Source of the DNA: Streptomyces violaceoruber
GTDB taxonomy: Bacteria; Actinomycetota; Actinomycetes; Streptomycetales; Streptomycetaceae
NCBI GenBank assembly: GCA_000720805.1
Contig: JODI01000002.1
Location: 179,971 to 243,970, forward strand
Direction: 5' to 3'
Length of the DNA: 64,000 nucleotides
The notes under the pieces are model-generated. The model did no database searches. It saw only the letters and a program-made list of their open reading frames with translations, and was not told the origin of the DNA. The stretch's first letter is position 1; each line of letters begins with the position of its first letter. Shown here in pieces: positions 44,342 to 55,642 of the stretch. Both the position numbers and the translations under genes were made by a program.

Positions 44342-46972
44342 CTACGCCTCCGGCAACCGCTCCAGCTGCGCGGCGATGCGCGTGATGTCCTCCTCCGCCT
44401 TGGCGAGCCGCGTGCGGATCTTCTCGACCACGTGGTCCGGAGCCTTGCCCAGGAACGCCTCGTTGCCGAGCTTCGCGTTCGCCTGGGCCTTCTCCTTCTC
44501 CGCGGCGGCCAGATCCTTCGCCAGCCGCTTCCGCTCCGCCGCCACGTCGATCGTGCCGGAGAGGTCGAGGGCCACCTCGGCGCCGGCGACGGGCAGGGTC
44601 GCCGTCGCCGTGAAGGCGTCGCCCTCCGGCTGGAGGCGCAGCAGCTGGCGGATGGCGGCCTCGTGGGGCGCCAGCGCGGTGCCGTCCAGCGACAGGCGGG
44701 CCGGGACGCGCTGGCCCGGCTGCAGGCCCTGGTCGGCACGGAAGCGGCGGACCTCCGTGATGACCTGCTGGAGGGTGACGATCTCGCGTTCGGCGTCGGC
44801 GTCGCGGAAGCCGCTGTCGGCCGGCCACTCGGCGACGACGAGCGACTCGCCGCCGGTCAGGGTGGTCCACAGCGTCTCCGTGACGAACGGGACCACGGGG
44901 TGCAGCAGCTTCAGCGTGACGTCCAGGACCTCGCCCAGGACGCGCTTGCTGACCTCGGCCGCCTCGCCGCCCGCCTGGAACGTCGTCTTCGACAGCTCGA
45001 CGTACCAGTCGAAGACCTCGTCCCACGCGAAGTGGAACAGCGCGTCGGAGAGCTTCGCGAACTGGTAGTCCTCGTAGAACGCGTCGACCTCTGCGACGAC
45101 GGAGTTGAGGCGGGAGAGGATCCAGCGGTCCGTGGCCGACATGGCCGACGGCTCCGGCAACGGGCCGTTGACCGTCGCGCCGTTCATCAGCGCGAAGCGC
45201 GTGGCGTTCCAGATCTTGTTGGCGAAGTTGCGGGAGCCCTGGACCCAGTCCTCGCCGATCGGGACGTCGGTGCCGGGGTTGGCGCCGCGGGCGAGGGTGA
45301 AGCGGAGGGCGTCGCTGCCGTACTTGTCCATCCAGTCCAGCGGGTTGACGACGTTCCCGAAGGACTTCGACATCTTCTTGCCGTTCTGGTCACGGACCAT
45401 GCCGTGCAGGGCGATGGTGTGGAACGGCGGGGTGCCGTCCATCGCGTACAGGCCGAACATCATCATCCGGGCGACCCAGAAGAAGAGGATGTCGTAGCCG
45501 GTGAGCAGGACCGAGTTCGGGTAGAACTTCGCGAGCGACTCGGTCTGTTCGGGCCAGCCGAGTGTGGAGAAGGGCCACAGGCCGGAGGAGAACCAGGTGT
45601 CGAGGACGTCGGTGTCCTGCCGCCAGCCCTCCGCCTCGGTCCCGGGCGGCTGCTCGTCGGGGCCGACGCAGACGACCTCACCGTCCGGGCCGTACCAGAC
45701 CGGGATCCGGTGGCCCCACCACAACTGCCGTGAGATGCACCAGTCGTGGAGGTTGTCGACCCAGTCGAAGTACCGCTTCTCCATCTCCTGCGGATGGATC
45801 TTGACCTTGCCGTCCCGGACCGCGTCACCGGCCGCCTTCGCCAGCGGAGCGACCTTGACCCACCACTGCAGGGACAGCCGGGGTTCGATGGTGGTCTTGC
45901 AGCGCGAGCAGTGGCCGACCGAGTGGACGTACGGCCGCTTCTCGGCGACGATCCGGCCCTCCGCGCGCAGCGCGGCGACGATCGCGGAACGGGCCTCCAG
46001 CCGGTCCAGGCCCTGGAAGGGGCCGTGGGCGGTGATGACGGCGTGCTCGTCCATGATCGTGATGGCGGGCAGGTCGTGCCGCCGGCCGATCTCGAAGTCG
46101 TTCGGGTCGTGGGCCGGGGTGACCTTGACGGCACCCGTGCCGAACTCGGGGTCGACGTGCTCGTCGGCGACGACCGGGATGGAACGGTCGGTCAGCGGCA
46201 GCTTGATGAGCGTGCCCACCAGGTGCTTGTACCGCTCGTCGTCGGGGTGGACGGCGACGGCCGTGTCACCGAGCATCGTCTCGGCGCGGGTCGTGGCGAC
46301 GACGATGGTCGCGTCGCCCTCGCCGTACTTCATGGAGACGAGCTCGCCGTCGTCGTCCTGGTACTCGACCTCGATGTCCGAGATGGCCGTCAGACAGCGC
46401 GGACACCAGTTGATGATGCGCTCGGCGCGATAGATCAGCTCTTCGTCGTAGAGCCGCTTGAAGATGGTCTGGACGGCCTGGGACAGCCCCTCGTCCATGG
46501 TGAACCGCTCACGCGACCAGGCGACACCGTCGCCGAGGCGGCGCATCTGCCCGCTGATCTGCCCGCCGGACTCGGCCTTCCACTGCCAGACCCGCTCGAC
46601 GAAGGCCTCCCGGCCGAGGTCGTGCCGCGACTTGCCCTCCTTGCCGAGCTCGCGCTCGACGACGTTCTGGGTCGCGATCCCCGCATGGTCCATGCCGGGC
46701 TGCCACAGCGTCTCGTACCCCTGCATCCGCTTGCGGCGGGTGAGGGCGTCGATGAGCGTGTGCTCGAAGGCGTGCCCGAGGTGGAGCGAGCCGGTGACGT
46801 TCGGCGGCGGGATGACGATCGTGTACGGAGGCTTGTCGCTCTTCGCGTCGGCCTCGAAGTAACCCCGCTCCACCCAGCGCTCGTACAGCGGCCCCTCTAC
46901 GTCGGCCGGCGCGTACTGGGTCGGCAGTTCGGTGGGGGGCGCTGATGGCTGCTGCTGAGCGTTCTCGGTCAC
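44342..46972 (-). CDS. valS: Valine--tRNA ligase
   Basis: An 876-residue class Ia aminoacyl-tRNA synthetase charging tRNA-Val. The HIGH-type motif is [12 protein letters not shown] near the N-terminus, and the KMSKS motif is [10 protein letters not shown]. The CP1 editing domain lies between ([20 protein letters not shown] type). A C-terminal coiled coil ([20 protein letters not shown]) is typical of ValRS. The length is normal. The start is the ATG at 46972; the 136-bp gap upstream is too short for a T-box leader. Confidence 0.97.
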   Translation of the reverse strand: MTENAQQQPSAPPTELPTQYAPADVEGPLYERWVERGYFEADAKSDKPPYTIVIPPPNVTGSLHLGHAFEHTLIDALTRRKRMQGYETLWQPGMDHAGIATQNVVERELGKEGKSRHDLGREAFVERVWQWKAESGGQISGQMRRLGDGVAWSRERFTMDEGLSQAVQTIFKRLYDEELIYRAERIINWCPRCLTAISDIEVEYQDDDGELVSMKYGEGDATIVVATTRAETMLGDTAVAVHPDDERYKHLVGTLIKLPLTDRSIPVVADEHVDPEFGTGAVKVTPAHDPNDFEIGRRHDLPAITIMDEHAVITAHGPFQGLDRLEARSAIVAALRAEGRIVAEKRPYVHSVGHCSRCKTTIEPRLSLQWWVKVAPLAKAAGDAVRDGKVKIHPQEMEKRYFDWVDNLHDWCISRQLWWGHRIPVWYGPDGEVVCVGPDEQPPGTEAEGWRQDTDVLDTWFSSGLWPFSTLGWPEQTESLAKFYPNSVLLTGYDILFFWVARMMMFGLYAMDGTPPFHTIALHGMVRDQNGKKMSKSFGNVVNPLDWMDKYGSDALRFTLARGANPGTDVPIGEDWVQGSRNFANKIWNATRFALMNGATVNGPLPEPSAMSATDRWILSRLNSVVAEVDAFYEDYQFAKLSDALFHFAWDEVFDWYVELSKTTFQAGGEAAEVSKRVLGEVLDVTLKLLHPVVPFVTETLWTTLTGGESLVVAEWPADSGFRDADAEREIVTLQQVITEVRRFRADQGLQPGQRVPARLSLDGTALAPHEAAIRQLLRLQPEGDAFTATATLPVAGAEVALDLSGTIDVAAERKRLAKDLAAAEKEKAQANAKLGNEAFLGKAPDHVVEKIRTRLAKAEEDITRIAAQLERLPEA

Positions 46973-47108
46973 GGGCTCAGTTTAGGGGTGTCGTACGGCA
47001 GTCCCGAAACGCGTTTGTTCTGTAACGGTGGGGCCCCTGACGCCGTCCGGCTGTGGCCCCTGCGCCAGGATGTCGGGATCACATGAGCATCTGGAGGGGA
47101 ACCCAGAA

Positions 47109-48107
47109 ATGAGTCACAACCAGCCGGGCCCGTACGGCGGGCAGCCTCAGCAGCCTGGACCGTACGGTCAGCAGCCGGGCCCCTACGGCCAGCCGCCGCA
47201 GGCTCCGCCGGCCCAGCCCGGCTACGGCCAGCCGCCGCAGGCCCCTCCGCCCCAGCCCGGCTACGGCTATCCGCAGCAGCCCCAGCCGGGCGTCCCGCCC
47301 CAGCAGCAGCCGTACGGCCAGCAGGCCCCCTACGGTCAGCAGCCGCCGTACGGACAGGCTCCGTACGGGCAGGCTCCCTACGGCCAGGCCCCGTACGGGG
47401 TGCCGCAGCCGCCGGCGCCGGGCGGGGGCAAGAAGAAGGCGGGCCTCATCATCGGCGCGGTGGCCGTCGTCGCCGCGATCGGCGTGGGGGCGTACTTCGT
47501 GATCGGTGGGAGCGGGGGCGGGGGCGGGCTCGAGGACGACGGTCCGCACAAGCTCACCGCGCCGTCGAAGCTGCTGTCCGAGAAGTACACGCGTGCGGGC
47601 AAGGCCGCGGAGCAGAAGGTCAGTTCGAGCGACGCGAAGGACCTCGCCGCGTTCGGGGTGTCGGACGCCACGCAGGTCGCCGCCACCTACTCGACCGTGG
47701 ACATGGCGTCACTCGACACCAGTGACCCCAGCGCGGTGGCGAAGGCGAAGACCGCCGAGAACGTCGCCTTCTCCGGCTTCTACGGCAAGGTGTCGGACCC
47801 CGAGAAGGCGCTGGACGGGACCTTCGCGGAGATGAAGAAGTCCGCCGATTCGGACGGCGAGGCCACCATGGTCGGCGACGCCCAGTCCGTGTCGCCCGAC
47901 GGTCTGGCGGGCGCCGTGATGAAGTGCCAGAAGCTCGCGGGCAAGAGCCGGGCCACGGGCAAGAACCAGACGGTGTACCTGTGCATCTGGGCGGACTACA
48001 GCACGATGGGCGTGGTCCAGCCGAACACGAGCACCAAGACGTACTCCCTGGACGAGTCGGCCCAGATCGCGGCCGACCTCCGTAAGGAAGTCCGCGTGAA
48101 GAGCTGA
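47109..48107 (+). CDS. Pro/Gly/Tyr/Gln-rich single-pass membrane protein
   Basis: A 332-residue protein. Residues 1-106 are a low-complexity tail of PYGQ and PGPYG repeats (for example QAPYGQAPYGQAPYG); residues about 111-132 form one membrane helix (AGLIIGAVAVVAAIGVGAYF) after the basic KKK, placing the repeats in the cytoplasm. A Gly linker and a roughly 190-residue extracytoplasmic domain follow, with two cysteines (MKCQK, YLCIW) that could pair. This build is common among Streptomyces proteins of unknown function. The start is the ATG at 47109 behind GAGGGGAAC. It is divergent from valS and ends at a strong shared terminator. Confidence 0.8.
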   Translation: MSHNQPGPYGGQPQQPGPYGQQPGPYGQPPQAPPAQPGYGQPPQAPPPQPGYGYPQQPQPGVPPQQQPYGQQAPYGQQPPYGQAPYGQAPYGQAPYGVPQPPAPGGGKKKAGLIIGAVAVVAAIGVGAYFVIGGSGGGGGLEDDGPHKLTAPSKLLSEKYTRAGKAAEQKVSSSDAKDLAAFGVSDATQVAATYSTVDMASLDTSDPSAVAKAKTAENVAFSGFYGKVSDPEKALDGTFAEMKKSADSDGEATMVGDAQSVSPDGLAGAVMKCQKLAGKSRATGKNQTVYLCIWADYSTMGVVQPNTSTKTYSLDESAQIAADLRKEVRVKS

Positions 48108-48119
48108 GCGACTCCCGGC

Positions 48120-48159
48120 ACGTGAAGAGGGCCCCGCTTGCGCGGGGCCCTCTTCACGT
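48120..48159. terminator. Bidirectional terminator between the PYGQ gene and clpX
   Basis: A perfect 18-bp stem (48120-48137 and 48142-48159) with loop TTGC, 12 bp after one stop and about 20 bp before the other, serving convergent genes. Confidence 0.85.
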
Positions 48160-48178
48160 CTGCCGCTTCGGGAACCGG

Positions 48179-49465
<1,287 letters not shown>

Positions 49466-49671
49466 GGTGTGCTTCCCCTTCGCCTGGGAGACGCCTAGGT
49501 CCAGCGGCTCCTGGTGCTGCCTTATGTCCGACGGTACCTTGCCGAGACCCCCGTTCGGGCCCCCCTTGGCGCGGTTCACTTTGACGTGCAGCGTGTCAAC
49601 CGCGCCAAGGGGCGGCAGACGATACTCCCCCAGCCCTCGAAAGTGCTCGGGCCGGGGGATCCCCGCCCGCG

Positions 49672-50352
49672 TCAGCGCACGGCCGCGTTGTTCATCTTCC
49701 GGGTGGAGATGATCTGGTCGATCAGACCGTACGCCAGGGCGTCCTCGGCCGTGAGGATCTTGTCGCGCTCGATGTCCTCGCGGATCTTCTCGATCGGCGT
49801 GGTGGAGTGCTTGGCCAGCAGGTCTTCCAGCTGGGCACGCATCCGCAGGATCTCGTTCGCGGCGATCTCCAGGTCGGAGACCTGGCCCCGCCCCGTCTCG
49901 CTGTAGGGCTGGTGGATCAGCACCCGGGCGTTCGGCAGCGCCATGCGCTTGCCGGGCGTACCGGCGGCCAGCAGGATGGCGGCGGCCGAGGCCGCCTGGC
50001 CCATGCAGACCGTCTGGACGTCGGGCTTCACGAACTGCATGGTGTCGTAGATCGCAGTCAGCGCCGTGAAGGAACCGCCGGGGCTGTTGATGTAGACCGA
50101 GATGTCCCGGTCGGGGTCCATCGACTCCAGGCACAGCAGCTGCGCCATGACGTCGTTGGCGGAGGCGTCGTCGATCTGCACGCCGAGGAAGATCACGCGC
50201 TCCTCGAAGAGCTTCGCGTACGGGTCGTACTCGCGGATGCCCTGCGAGGTGCGCTCGACGAAGCGGGGGATCACATAGCGGGACTCGGCGACGGGCACCG
50301 TGCTCTCGGCTCGTGCGCGGTCGTACAGGCCGCTGCCGGGGAAGTCGTTCAC
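49672..50352 (-). CDS. clpP2: Clp protease proteolytic subunit (second copy)
   Basis: A 226-residue serine peptidase subunit. The nucleophile lies in [13 protein letters not shown], the catalytic His in RVLIHQPYS, and the oxyanion region in [20 protein letters not shown]. The N-terminus is longer than in the first copy ([13 protein letters not shown]). The start is the GTG at 50352 behind TAGGAGA. It lies 71 bp downstream of clpP1, in one operon. Confidence 0.95.
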   Translation of the reverse strand: MNDFPGSGLYDRARAESTVPVAESRYVIPRFVERTSQGIREYDPYAKLFEERVIFLGVQIDDASANDVMAQLLCLESMDPDRDISVYINSPGGSFTALTAIYDTMQFVKPDVQTVCMGQAASAAAILLAAGTPGKRMALPNARVLIHQPYSETGRGQVSDLEIAANEILRMRAQLEDLLAKHSTTPIEKIREDIERDKILTAEDALAYGLIDQIISTRKMNNAAVR

Positions 50353-50423
50353 TGTCTGTCTCCTAAGGGCTGTGGCGGTCGGCTGGGGGCTGTGCGGGGG
50401 GTGTTCCGGTCCCCGCATGGGGC

Positions 50424-51041
50424 TCAGGCCCCGGTGCCGCCGCCGCCCGGCATGCCGGCGGCCGTGGCGATGACCTCGTCGATGAGGCCGTACTCCTTGG
50501 CCTCGTGGGCGTCGAACCAGCGGTCGCGGTCCGAGTCACGGGTGATCTGCTCGATCGTCTGGCCCGTGTGCTGGGAGGTGAGCTCCGCCATGCGCTTCTT
50601 GGTGTGCAGCAGCCGCTCGGCGTGGATCTTGATGTCGGAGGCCGAACCGGCCAGGCCGGCGGAGGGCTGGTGGATCAGGATCTCGGCGTTCGGGAGCGCG
50701 AAGCGCTTGCCCGGCGTACCCGCGCTGAGCAGGAACTGGCCCATCGAGGCGGCGAGGCCCATGGCGATCGTCACCACGTCGTTCTTGATGTACTGCATGG
50801 TGTCGTAGATCGCCATGCCGGCCGTGATCGAGCCGCCGGGGCTGTTGATGTACAGGAAGATGTCCTTGTCCGGATCGGCGGCAAGGAGCAGCAGCTGTGC
50901 GGTGATCTTGTTGGCGATGTCGTCGTCGACCGCCTGGCCGAGGAAGATGATCCGCTCGCCGAGCAGCCGGTTGTAGACCTGGTCACCGAGGCCACCACCG
51001 ATGGAGGGGTCGCCGGCGGCGGAGGGCATCAGATTCGTCAC
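50424..51041 (-). CDS. clpP1: Clp protease proteolytic subunit (first copy)
   Basis: A 205-residue serine peptidase subunit: [19 protein letters not shown], the nucleophile in [12 protein letters not shown], and the catalytic His in [10 protein letters not shown]. In Streptomyces, ClpP1P2 degrade regulators and are needed for normal differentiation. The GTG start at 51041 follows a 390-bp gap from tig containing a ClgR box at 51184-51197. The Gly-rich tail ([10 protein letters not shown]) is normal for this copy. Confidence 0.95.
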   Translation of the reverse strand: MTNLMPSAAGDPSIGGGLGDQVYNRLLGERIIFLGQAVDDDIANKITAQLLLLAADPDKDIFLYINSPGGSITAGMAIYDTMQYIKNDVVTIAMGLAASMGQFLLSAGTPGKRFALPNAEILIHQPSAGLAGSASDIKIHAERLLHTKKRMAELTSQHTGQTIEQITRDSDRDRWFDAHEAKEYGLIDEVIATAAGMPGGGGTGA

Positions 51042-51183
51042 GTATCCACCTGCTCGTCTTACGACGGCGTCCGGGCCGTCTTACGTTTCCCTGCGGGGCT
51101 GGAGCCGTATCGGAGACTCCCCTGCCCTCGTATTCATGGACCCTAACGCGCGGGTCCCTTCGGAGAATCCCGGGAAGGGGGGT

Positions 51184-51197
51184 GTTCGCCGGGGGCG
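51184..51197. promoter_or_regulatory. ClgR-type operator upstream of clpP1P2
   Basis: GTTCGC-CGGGG-GCG, an exact match to the reported Streptomyces ClgR consensus GTTCGC-N5-GCG, 143 bp upstream of the clpP1 start. ClgR activates clpP1 in Streptomyces (established). Confidence 0.7.
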
Positions 51198-51366
51198 TAG
51201 AGCCTGCGGCGGGTGGGCCGCTCGTCACTCACCGCGATGTGTCGGCGCGAGGGTCGCCGCGGGTCCGCCGTGGCCGGTCGCGCCCACGACGGGGTCCCCC
51301 ACGCGAACGAAGGCGAGACGGGGGATGAGTCGACATCGGTACAGCCCCGCGCCCTGGAGGTAGGAC

Positions 51367-51402
51367 AACGGGCCCTGGGGTGCGATGTCCCCAGAGCCCG
51401 TT
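51367..51402 (-). terminator. Terminator after tig
   Basis: Arms of about 13 bp (51367-51380 and 51389-51402) with one mismatch and an 8-base loop, 27 bp past the tig stop. Confidence 0.7.
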
Positions 51403-51428
51403 CTACGTCCGTCAGAAGTGCCGTGGGC

Positions 51429-52829
51429 TCAGCCCTCGGTCTTCTCCTCGGTCTTCTCCTCGACCGGGGCGTCCTCGGTGGCGTCGGCGGCGGCCTCGGT
51501 GGCCTCCGTCTCGTCCTCCTCGTCCTCCAGGTCGATGATCTCGCCGTTGGTGTCCTTGACCGTGGCCTTCTCGACCACGACGGCCAGGGCCTTGCCGCGG
51601 GCGACCTCGCCGACCAGCATCGGGACCTGGCCGCCCTCGACGACCGCCTGGGCGAACTGGTCGGGGGACATGCCGGAGGAGGCCGCGCGCCGCATGAGGT
51701 GCTCCGTGAGCTCCTCCTGGCTGACGTTGAGCTTCTCCTGCTTGACGAGCTCGTCGAGGACGAACTGGGTCTTGATGCCCTTGACCGCGGCTTCCTTGGT
51801 CTCGGCGTCGAACTCCTCGGCCGTCTTGCCCTGGATCTCGAGGTACTTCTCGAGGTCGAGACCCATCTGACCGAGCTGGTGGTGCTCCAGGTTGTGCTTG
51901 CGGGTGTTGATCTCGTCCTCGAGGAGCTTCTCGGGGACGGGCACCTCGACGAGCTCCAGCAGCTTCTCCAGGACGCGCTCCTGGGCCTGCGTGGCCTGGT
52001 CGTACTGCTTCATGTTCTCCAGGCGCTTGCGGCTGTCGGCCCGGAGTTCCTCGAGGGTGTCGAACTCGGAGGCGAGCTGCGCGAACTCGTCGTCCAGCTC
52101 GGGCAGTTCACGGGCGGCGACCTGGGTGACCTTGACGGTGACCTCGGCCTCCTTGCCGGCCGCCGAGCCGCCCTTGAGCTCGGAGGTGAAGGTGGCCTCG
52201 CCACCGGTCTCCAGGCCCTTCACGGCGTCGTCGATGCCTTCCAGCAGCTCGCCCGAGCCGATGGTGTAGGAGACGCCGCTGGCGACGCCGTCCTCCAGGA
52301 CCTCGCCGTCGACCTTGGCCTCCAGGTCGATGGTGACGACGTCGCCGTCCTCGGCGGCACGCTCGACCGGGGAGGTCGACGCGAAGCGCTCACGCAGCTC
52401 GGTCACGGCCTTGTCGACGTCCTCGTCGCTGACCTCGACCGCGTCGACCTCGACCTCGATGCCGGAGTAGTCCGGGATCTCGAGGGCCGGGCGGACGTCG
52501 ACCTCGGCGGTGAAGTTCAGCGTCTCGCCGTCCTTCAGCTCGGTGATGTCGACCTCGGGCTGGCCCAGGACGTTGAGGTCGGCCTCGTTGACCGCGTCGG
52601 TGTAGAACTTCGGAAGCGCGTCGTTGACGGCCTCTTCCAGTACGGCGCCACGACCGAACCGCTGGTCGATGACACGGGCGGGGATCTTGCCCTTGCGGAA
52701 GCCCTTCACCGTGACCTGCTGGTTGATCTTCTTGTACGCCGCGTCGAGGCTGTCCTTGAGCTCCTCGAAGGGCACCTCGACAGTGAGCCGAACCCGAGTC
52801 GGGTTCAGGGTCTCCACGGCGCTCTTCAC
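51429..52829 (-). CDS. tig: Trigger factor
   Basis: A 466-residue ribosome-associated chaperone with peptidyl-prolyl isomerase activity. The N-terminal ribosome-binding domain carries [19 protein letters not shown] (signature GFRxGKxP), the FKBP domain lies at about residues 150-245 ([18 protein letters not shown]), and the helical C-domain follows. It ends in an acidic Glu/Asp-rich tail. The start is the GTG at 52829 behind AAGGAGA; the upstream open frame to 53114 overlaps the tRNA gene and is not part of Tig. Confidence 0.97.
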   Translation of the reverse strand: MKSAVETLNPTRVRLTVEVPFEELKDSLDAAYKKINQQVTVKGFRKGKIPARVIDQRFGRGAVLEEAVNDALPKFYTDAVNEADLNVLGQPEVDITELKDGETLNFTAEVDVRPALEIPDYSGIEVEVDAVEVSDEDVDKAVTELRERFASTSPVERAAEDGDVVTIDLEAKVDGEVLEDGVASGVSYTIGSGELLEGIDDAVKGLETGGEATFTSELKGGSAAGKEAEVTVKVTQVAARELPELDDEFAQLASEFDTLEELRADSRKRLENMKQYDQATQAQERVLEKLLELVEVPVPEKLLEDEINTRKHNLEHHQLGQMGLDLEKYLEIQGKTAEEFDAETKEAAVKGIKTQFVLDELVKQEKLNVSQEELTEHLMRRAASSGMSPDQFAQAVVEGGQVPMLVGEVARGKALAVVVEKATVKDTNGEIIDLEDEEDETEATEAAADATEDAPVEEKTEEKTEG

Positions 52830-53046
52830 GGTTCGGTCTCCTTGTGGCTGACTGCTTGGGTTCTGCCGGAGCCAGAACGGCTCCGGCGGATTCGCCGCCC
52901 GGAGGACTTCGTAAGGAGAGACACACGGGCGTGCAGCTTGCATAGTAACGGCAGCGGCGACACGGCCCCAAAGGCGATCACGGAACGCGATCACCCGAGG
53001 TGACCGCGCGCGTGACCGGTGACGGCCGGGGACGGCCGGTTCATGG

Positions 53047-53120
53047 TCGGGGTGGCGGGATTTGAACCCACGGCCTTCCGCTCCCAAAGCGGACGCGCTA
53101 CCAAGCTGCGCCACACCCCG
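53047..53120 (-). tRNA. tRNA-Pro (anticodon TGG)
   Basis: A 74-nt gene on the minus strand. Acceptor CGGGGTG pairs with CACCCCG plus discriminator A; the anticodon loop TTTGGGA gives TGG; the T-loop GGTTCAAATCC is canonical. No CCA is encoded. Confidence 0.97.
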
Positions 53121-53248
53121 TGCTGGTGCGACACGTAGGGTACATGCCCGGAGGCGACGCGGGCCCCCGCATTGACGGGGTGTGCGACAAGGCGGGACGA
53201 CCCGCTACGATGCCTCTGTGCCGCGGTCACCGACTGCGGTGCGCCTGT

Positions 53249-53319
53249 GCGGGCGTAGCTCAATGGTAGAGCCCTAGTCTTCCAAACTAGCTACGCGGGT
53301 TCGATTCCCGTCGCCCGCT
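53249..53319 (+). tRNA. tRNA-Gly (anticodon TCC)
   Basis: A 71-nt gene on the plus strand. Acceptor GCGGGCG pairs with CGCCCGC plus discriminator T; the anticodon stem CTAGT/ACTAG encloses CTTCCAA (TCC); the T-loop GGTTCGATTCC is canonical. It is divergent from the tRNA-Pro gene. Confidence 0.97.
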
Positions 53320-53331
53320 CTGCACGCCGGA

Positions 53332-53367
53332 GGCCCAGGCGAGAGGTCGTTCTCCTCTCCCTGGGCC
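53332..53367 (+). terminator. Terminator after tRNA-Gly
   Basis: A long interrupted stem: an outer 8-bp GGCCCAGG/CCTGGGCC and an inner GAGAGG/CCTCTC arm closing a 7-base loop, 13 bp after the tRNA. Confidence 0.7.
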
Positions 53368-53868
53368 CCTCCGCGTTCCTGGGGCGTTTCAGCCCTTCGC
53401 GTCCCTCGCGCCCCTTCGAGCGCGGACGACGCTTCGGAGCGTCCACGGTCCGCGCGTCAACGCCATCCGCGATCTCCTGCTCACGCTTCCGGGAACCGTG
53501 CTGGTGGATCGGCGTGGCACGGGTCGAGCTCCGGCCGAGCCGGACCATCAGCTCACGCGTATGGGCGACGGTGCAGGACGCCAGGGTCATCGGAGCCAGG
53601 CTCACGATGGGGGCTCTTGGCCTTCGGCCATCCGGTCACCGCGCTCTCGCCCGCCACGGGCCGACGCACCGGACGAAGCCCGCCCCCGACCATGACCCGG
53701 CATCGCCAGGCCTGTTCCGAGGGGACACGGCACGGCCCCACAGGGCCGTCAACGGTCGACGCACCGTGCCTGTGCCGGCGACCCGCACCCGATGCCTCGG
53801 GTGCGGGCGGCGCTTCGAACGAGCGAGTCGGCACAGCCCGCATCACGCCCGGCTCGTCGAGGGGCTCG
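53368..53868. other. Non-coding stretch after tRNA-Gly
   Basis: About 500 bp with no supported gene. Frames open here lack coding bias, and one reads ERATGIEPA, a phrase typical of non-coding DNA beside tRNAs. I see no copy of the tRNA 3' end here that would mark an att site. The only clear structure is the hairpin at 53782-53807. Confidence 0.55.
53782..53807 (-). terminator. Terminator after the small secreted protein gene
   Basis: A perfect 11-bp stem (53782-53792 and 53797-53807) with a 4-base loop TGCC, 62 bp past the stop at 53869. Confidence 0.7.
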
Positions 53869-54312
53869 TCAGGTGAGGTTGCTCACCCAGCCGGAGCATG
53901 TGCCCGCAGTGATCGTCTTGGTGGACCAGTGGCCCAGGCAGACGCGGAAGCGGATCGTGACGCTCTCGGTGAAGTCCTTGTTCTTGTAGCGGTCGGTGCT
54001 GACGCCGTCAGCGTTGAAAATGGAGCCCCATCGGCTCCCCACTTCCCAGTCCACGACGGCGGAGGAGCCATCCGATTTCCCGTCGTAGACCGAGAACCAG
54101 TCGCCGGGGGGAGAGAAGCAGGCCCGGTACACGATGCCGCCGTCCTCCTGTTTGGTTGCGCACTTCACCCACTCGACCTCGTTGGAGAAATCAGTGGCGG
54201 TCGCGCGCTCGACTTCGCCGGCGGCGTTCGCCTGGGTGACGGTGAGGAGAAGGGCAGCGGAGAGGGTGCCTGCGACGGTGCTTATTCGCTTGAACCGACG
54301 GTTGTGAATCAC
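53869..54312 (-). CDS. Small secreted protein of unknown function
   Basis: A 147-residue protein. An N-terminal Sec signal (RFKRISTVAGTLSAALLLTV, then QANAAG as a cleavage-like site) directs export. The mature part of about 115 residues has three cysteines (VKCATK, RACFSPP, RVCLGHWS) plus one more (TCSGW) - four in all, so two disulfides are possible - and many aromatic residues. The start is the GTG at 54312 with AAGGA five bases upstream; an ATG at 54339 lacks this. A good promoter lies at 54361-54389. I do not recognise the family; antimicrobial or matrix roles would be guesses. Confidence 0.72.
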   Translation of the reverse strand: MIHNRRFKRISTVAGTLSAALLLTVTQANAAGEVERATATDFSNEVEWVKCATKQEDGGIVYRACFSPPGDWFSVYDGKSDGSSAVVDWEVGSRWGSIFNADGVSTDRYKNKDFTESVTIRFRVCLGHWSTKTITAGTCSGWVSNLT

Positions 54313-54643
54313 ACGATTCCTTCTGCGGGGGGTTTCCAACGAGGCGTTGGCTAGCCCGTAACGCTAGCCAGGAGGGATGCGCTAATCAAGCATCTGTTCG
54401 ATATCGCTGCTTGACGCGTGCAGGACGCAAACCCCCTTGGTCCCAAGCCTGTTGGACGCTCCCCGTCATGACCCGCCGGACCGGCTCTGGGCCTGGGTGC
54501 AGGAGATGGGACGGGTGTCCCCCGGGGCCGGAGAAGGCCGCACGCGCCCCCTGCGTGTCCGATGGGGCAGCGCCCGACGGGGAGTGACGGGGAACGTCGG
54601 CGAGTCCCCGAGAACGCCCCACGCACCGTCCAGTCCTTCGCGC
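54313..54643. other. Gap with the promoter of the secreted protein gene
   Basis: 331 bp. The left part is a clear promoter for the gene at 53869-54312. I see no gene in the remainder, although frames are open; codon bias is weak. Confidence 0.5.
54361..54389 (-). promoter_or_regulatory. Promoter of the small secreted protein gene
   Basis: Minus-strand TTGATT (54389-54384), a 17-bp spacer, then TAGCGT (54366-54361), close to the Streptomyces housekeeping consensus TTGAC/TAGNNT. The expected start of transcription is about 40 bp before the GTG. Confidence 0.55.
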
Positions 54644-55258
54644 TCAGGGGAGGTCGAAGGAGGCGACGACACGGGCCGGTGCGCGGAAGGTGGTGTCGGT
54701 GGTGCGGGAACGTTCGACCAAGATGTTGACGCCCGGGCCCGCCGCGCCCGTGGTGTTGTAGCTCCAGGCAGGTCCCTTGAGCGCCGGGCCGCACAGCCCT
54801 TCGGGAAGCTCGCTCTCGTCCTGGCCGAGCGCGTACCCGCCGCCGTAGTTCTCGTCGAACAGGGACTCCCCTTCCGGGACGAGTCCCGCGCGGTGCAGGT
54901 AGTCCGGCATCCGGTCAGTCAGAAAGGAGACCTGGGCGAAGCCGTTTTCGGTCACGTAGTGGATGTCCGAGGCATCGGAGGGGATCGGCACGCCCCCGGC
55001 CGAGATCACCCCTGGCAGCTTCGCATCGCTGCCCTCACAGGCTCGGGGGTCTCCGAACGGATGGAACAACTCGTCCTGGAACAGCCAGACCAAGCCTCCC
55101 GCCGCCACGGCGAGGGCGGCCACCACGACCGCCAGACACGACAGTCTCCGCCGTGATCCGGAGCCCTGGCGATCCGTGTCGCTCACGCCCTCCGGATACG
55201 AAGCCTCGTCCGTCTCGTCGGAAACGGCCGCCCCGCCGCCCCCCGCCGCATCACCCAT
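54644..55258 (-). CDS. Single-pass membrane protein of unknown function
   Basis: A 204-residue protein: a cytoplasmic Gly/Asp-rich head of about 38 residues, a membrane helix near residues 41-60 (CLAVVVAALAVAAGGLVWLF) after the basic SRRR, and an outside domain of about 140 residues with two cysteines (RACEGS, LCGPAL). The visible text (VSFLTDRMPDYLHRAGLVPEG) reads like a folded domain but matches no family I know. The start is the ATG at 55258. Codon bias supports it as a gene. Confidence 0.68.
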   Translation of the reverse strand: MGDAAGGGGAAVSDETDEASYPEGVSDTDRQGSGSRRRLSCLAVVVAALAVAAGGLVWLFQDELFHPFGDPRACEGSDAKLPGVISAGGVPIPSDASDIHYVTENGFAQVSFLTDRMPDYLHRAGLVPEGESLFDENYGGGYALGQDESELPEGLCGPALKGPAWSYNTTGAAGPGVNILVERSRTTDTTFRAPARVVASFDLP

Positions 55259-55447
55259 GAACCCCCCCGGACCGCCCGAACGTGATCACAGGGATCGTAG
55301 ATGACAGCAACGGCGCGGACGCCCGGAACTCCTCGGTCACCGGCAAGGTGCGGCGTCACGCGTCGCTTGTCGGGGGCCGGTCGGGCGAGGTCGGCTGTTC
55401 GGCGGCGGACCGGGGGACGCGTCCGGAACACGGAGGACGCGCCACGC

Positions 55448-55642
55448 CTAGAACTGGATCGAGTTGATGGTCTCCGCTATCGAGTTCAGGAACCGTTGGA
55501 TGTCGTCGGCCATGCCGGTCGAGGCCAGGAAGAAGCCGAAGAGCACGGCCACCACGGCGGGGCCGGCCTTGATGGAGCCACCCCGGATCAGCACCACCAT
55601 GATGATCCCCAACAGAAGCACCACTGACAGCGAAATGGCCAC
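55448..55642 (-). CDS. Small two-helix membrane protein
   Basis: A 64-residue protein with two hydrophobic helices (residues about 2-19, ISLSVVLLLGIIMVVLI, and 27-41, GPAVVAVLFGFFLAS) and a short amphipathic C-terminus (ADDIQRFLNSIAETI). It starts with a GTG at 55642, with no strong ribosome site. Proteins of this size and build recur in Streptomyces genomes, often unlabelled; the function is unknown. Confidence 0.65.
   Translation of the reverse strand: MAISLSVVLLLGIIMVVLIRGGSIKAGPAVVAVLFGFFLASTGMADDIQRFLNSIAETINSIQF

Noticed and set aside
46973..47108. T-box leader before valS
   Set aside because: The gap is only 136 bp and shared with a divergent gene; no T-box sequence or specifier stem seen.
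53291..53605. A 104-codon frame ending in ERATGIEPA
   Set aside because: This ending is a well-known artefact from non-coding sequence overlapping a tRNA. No ribosome site or coding bias.
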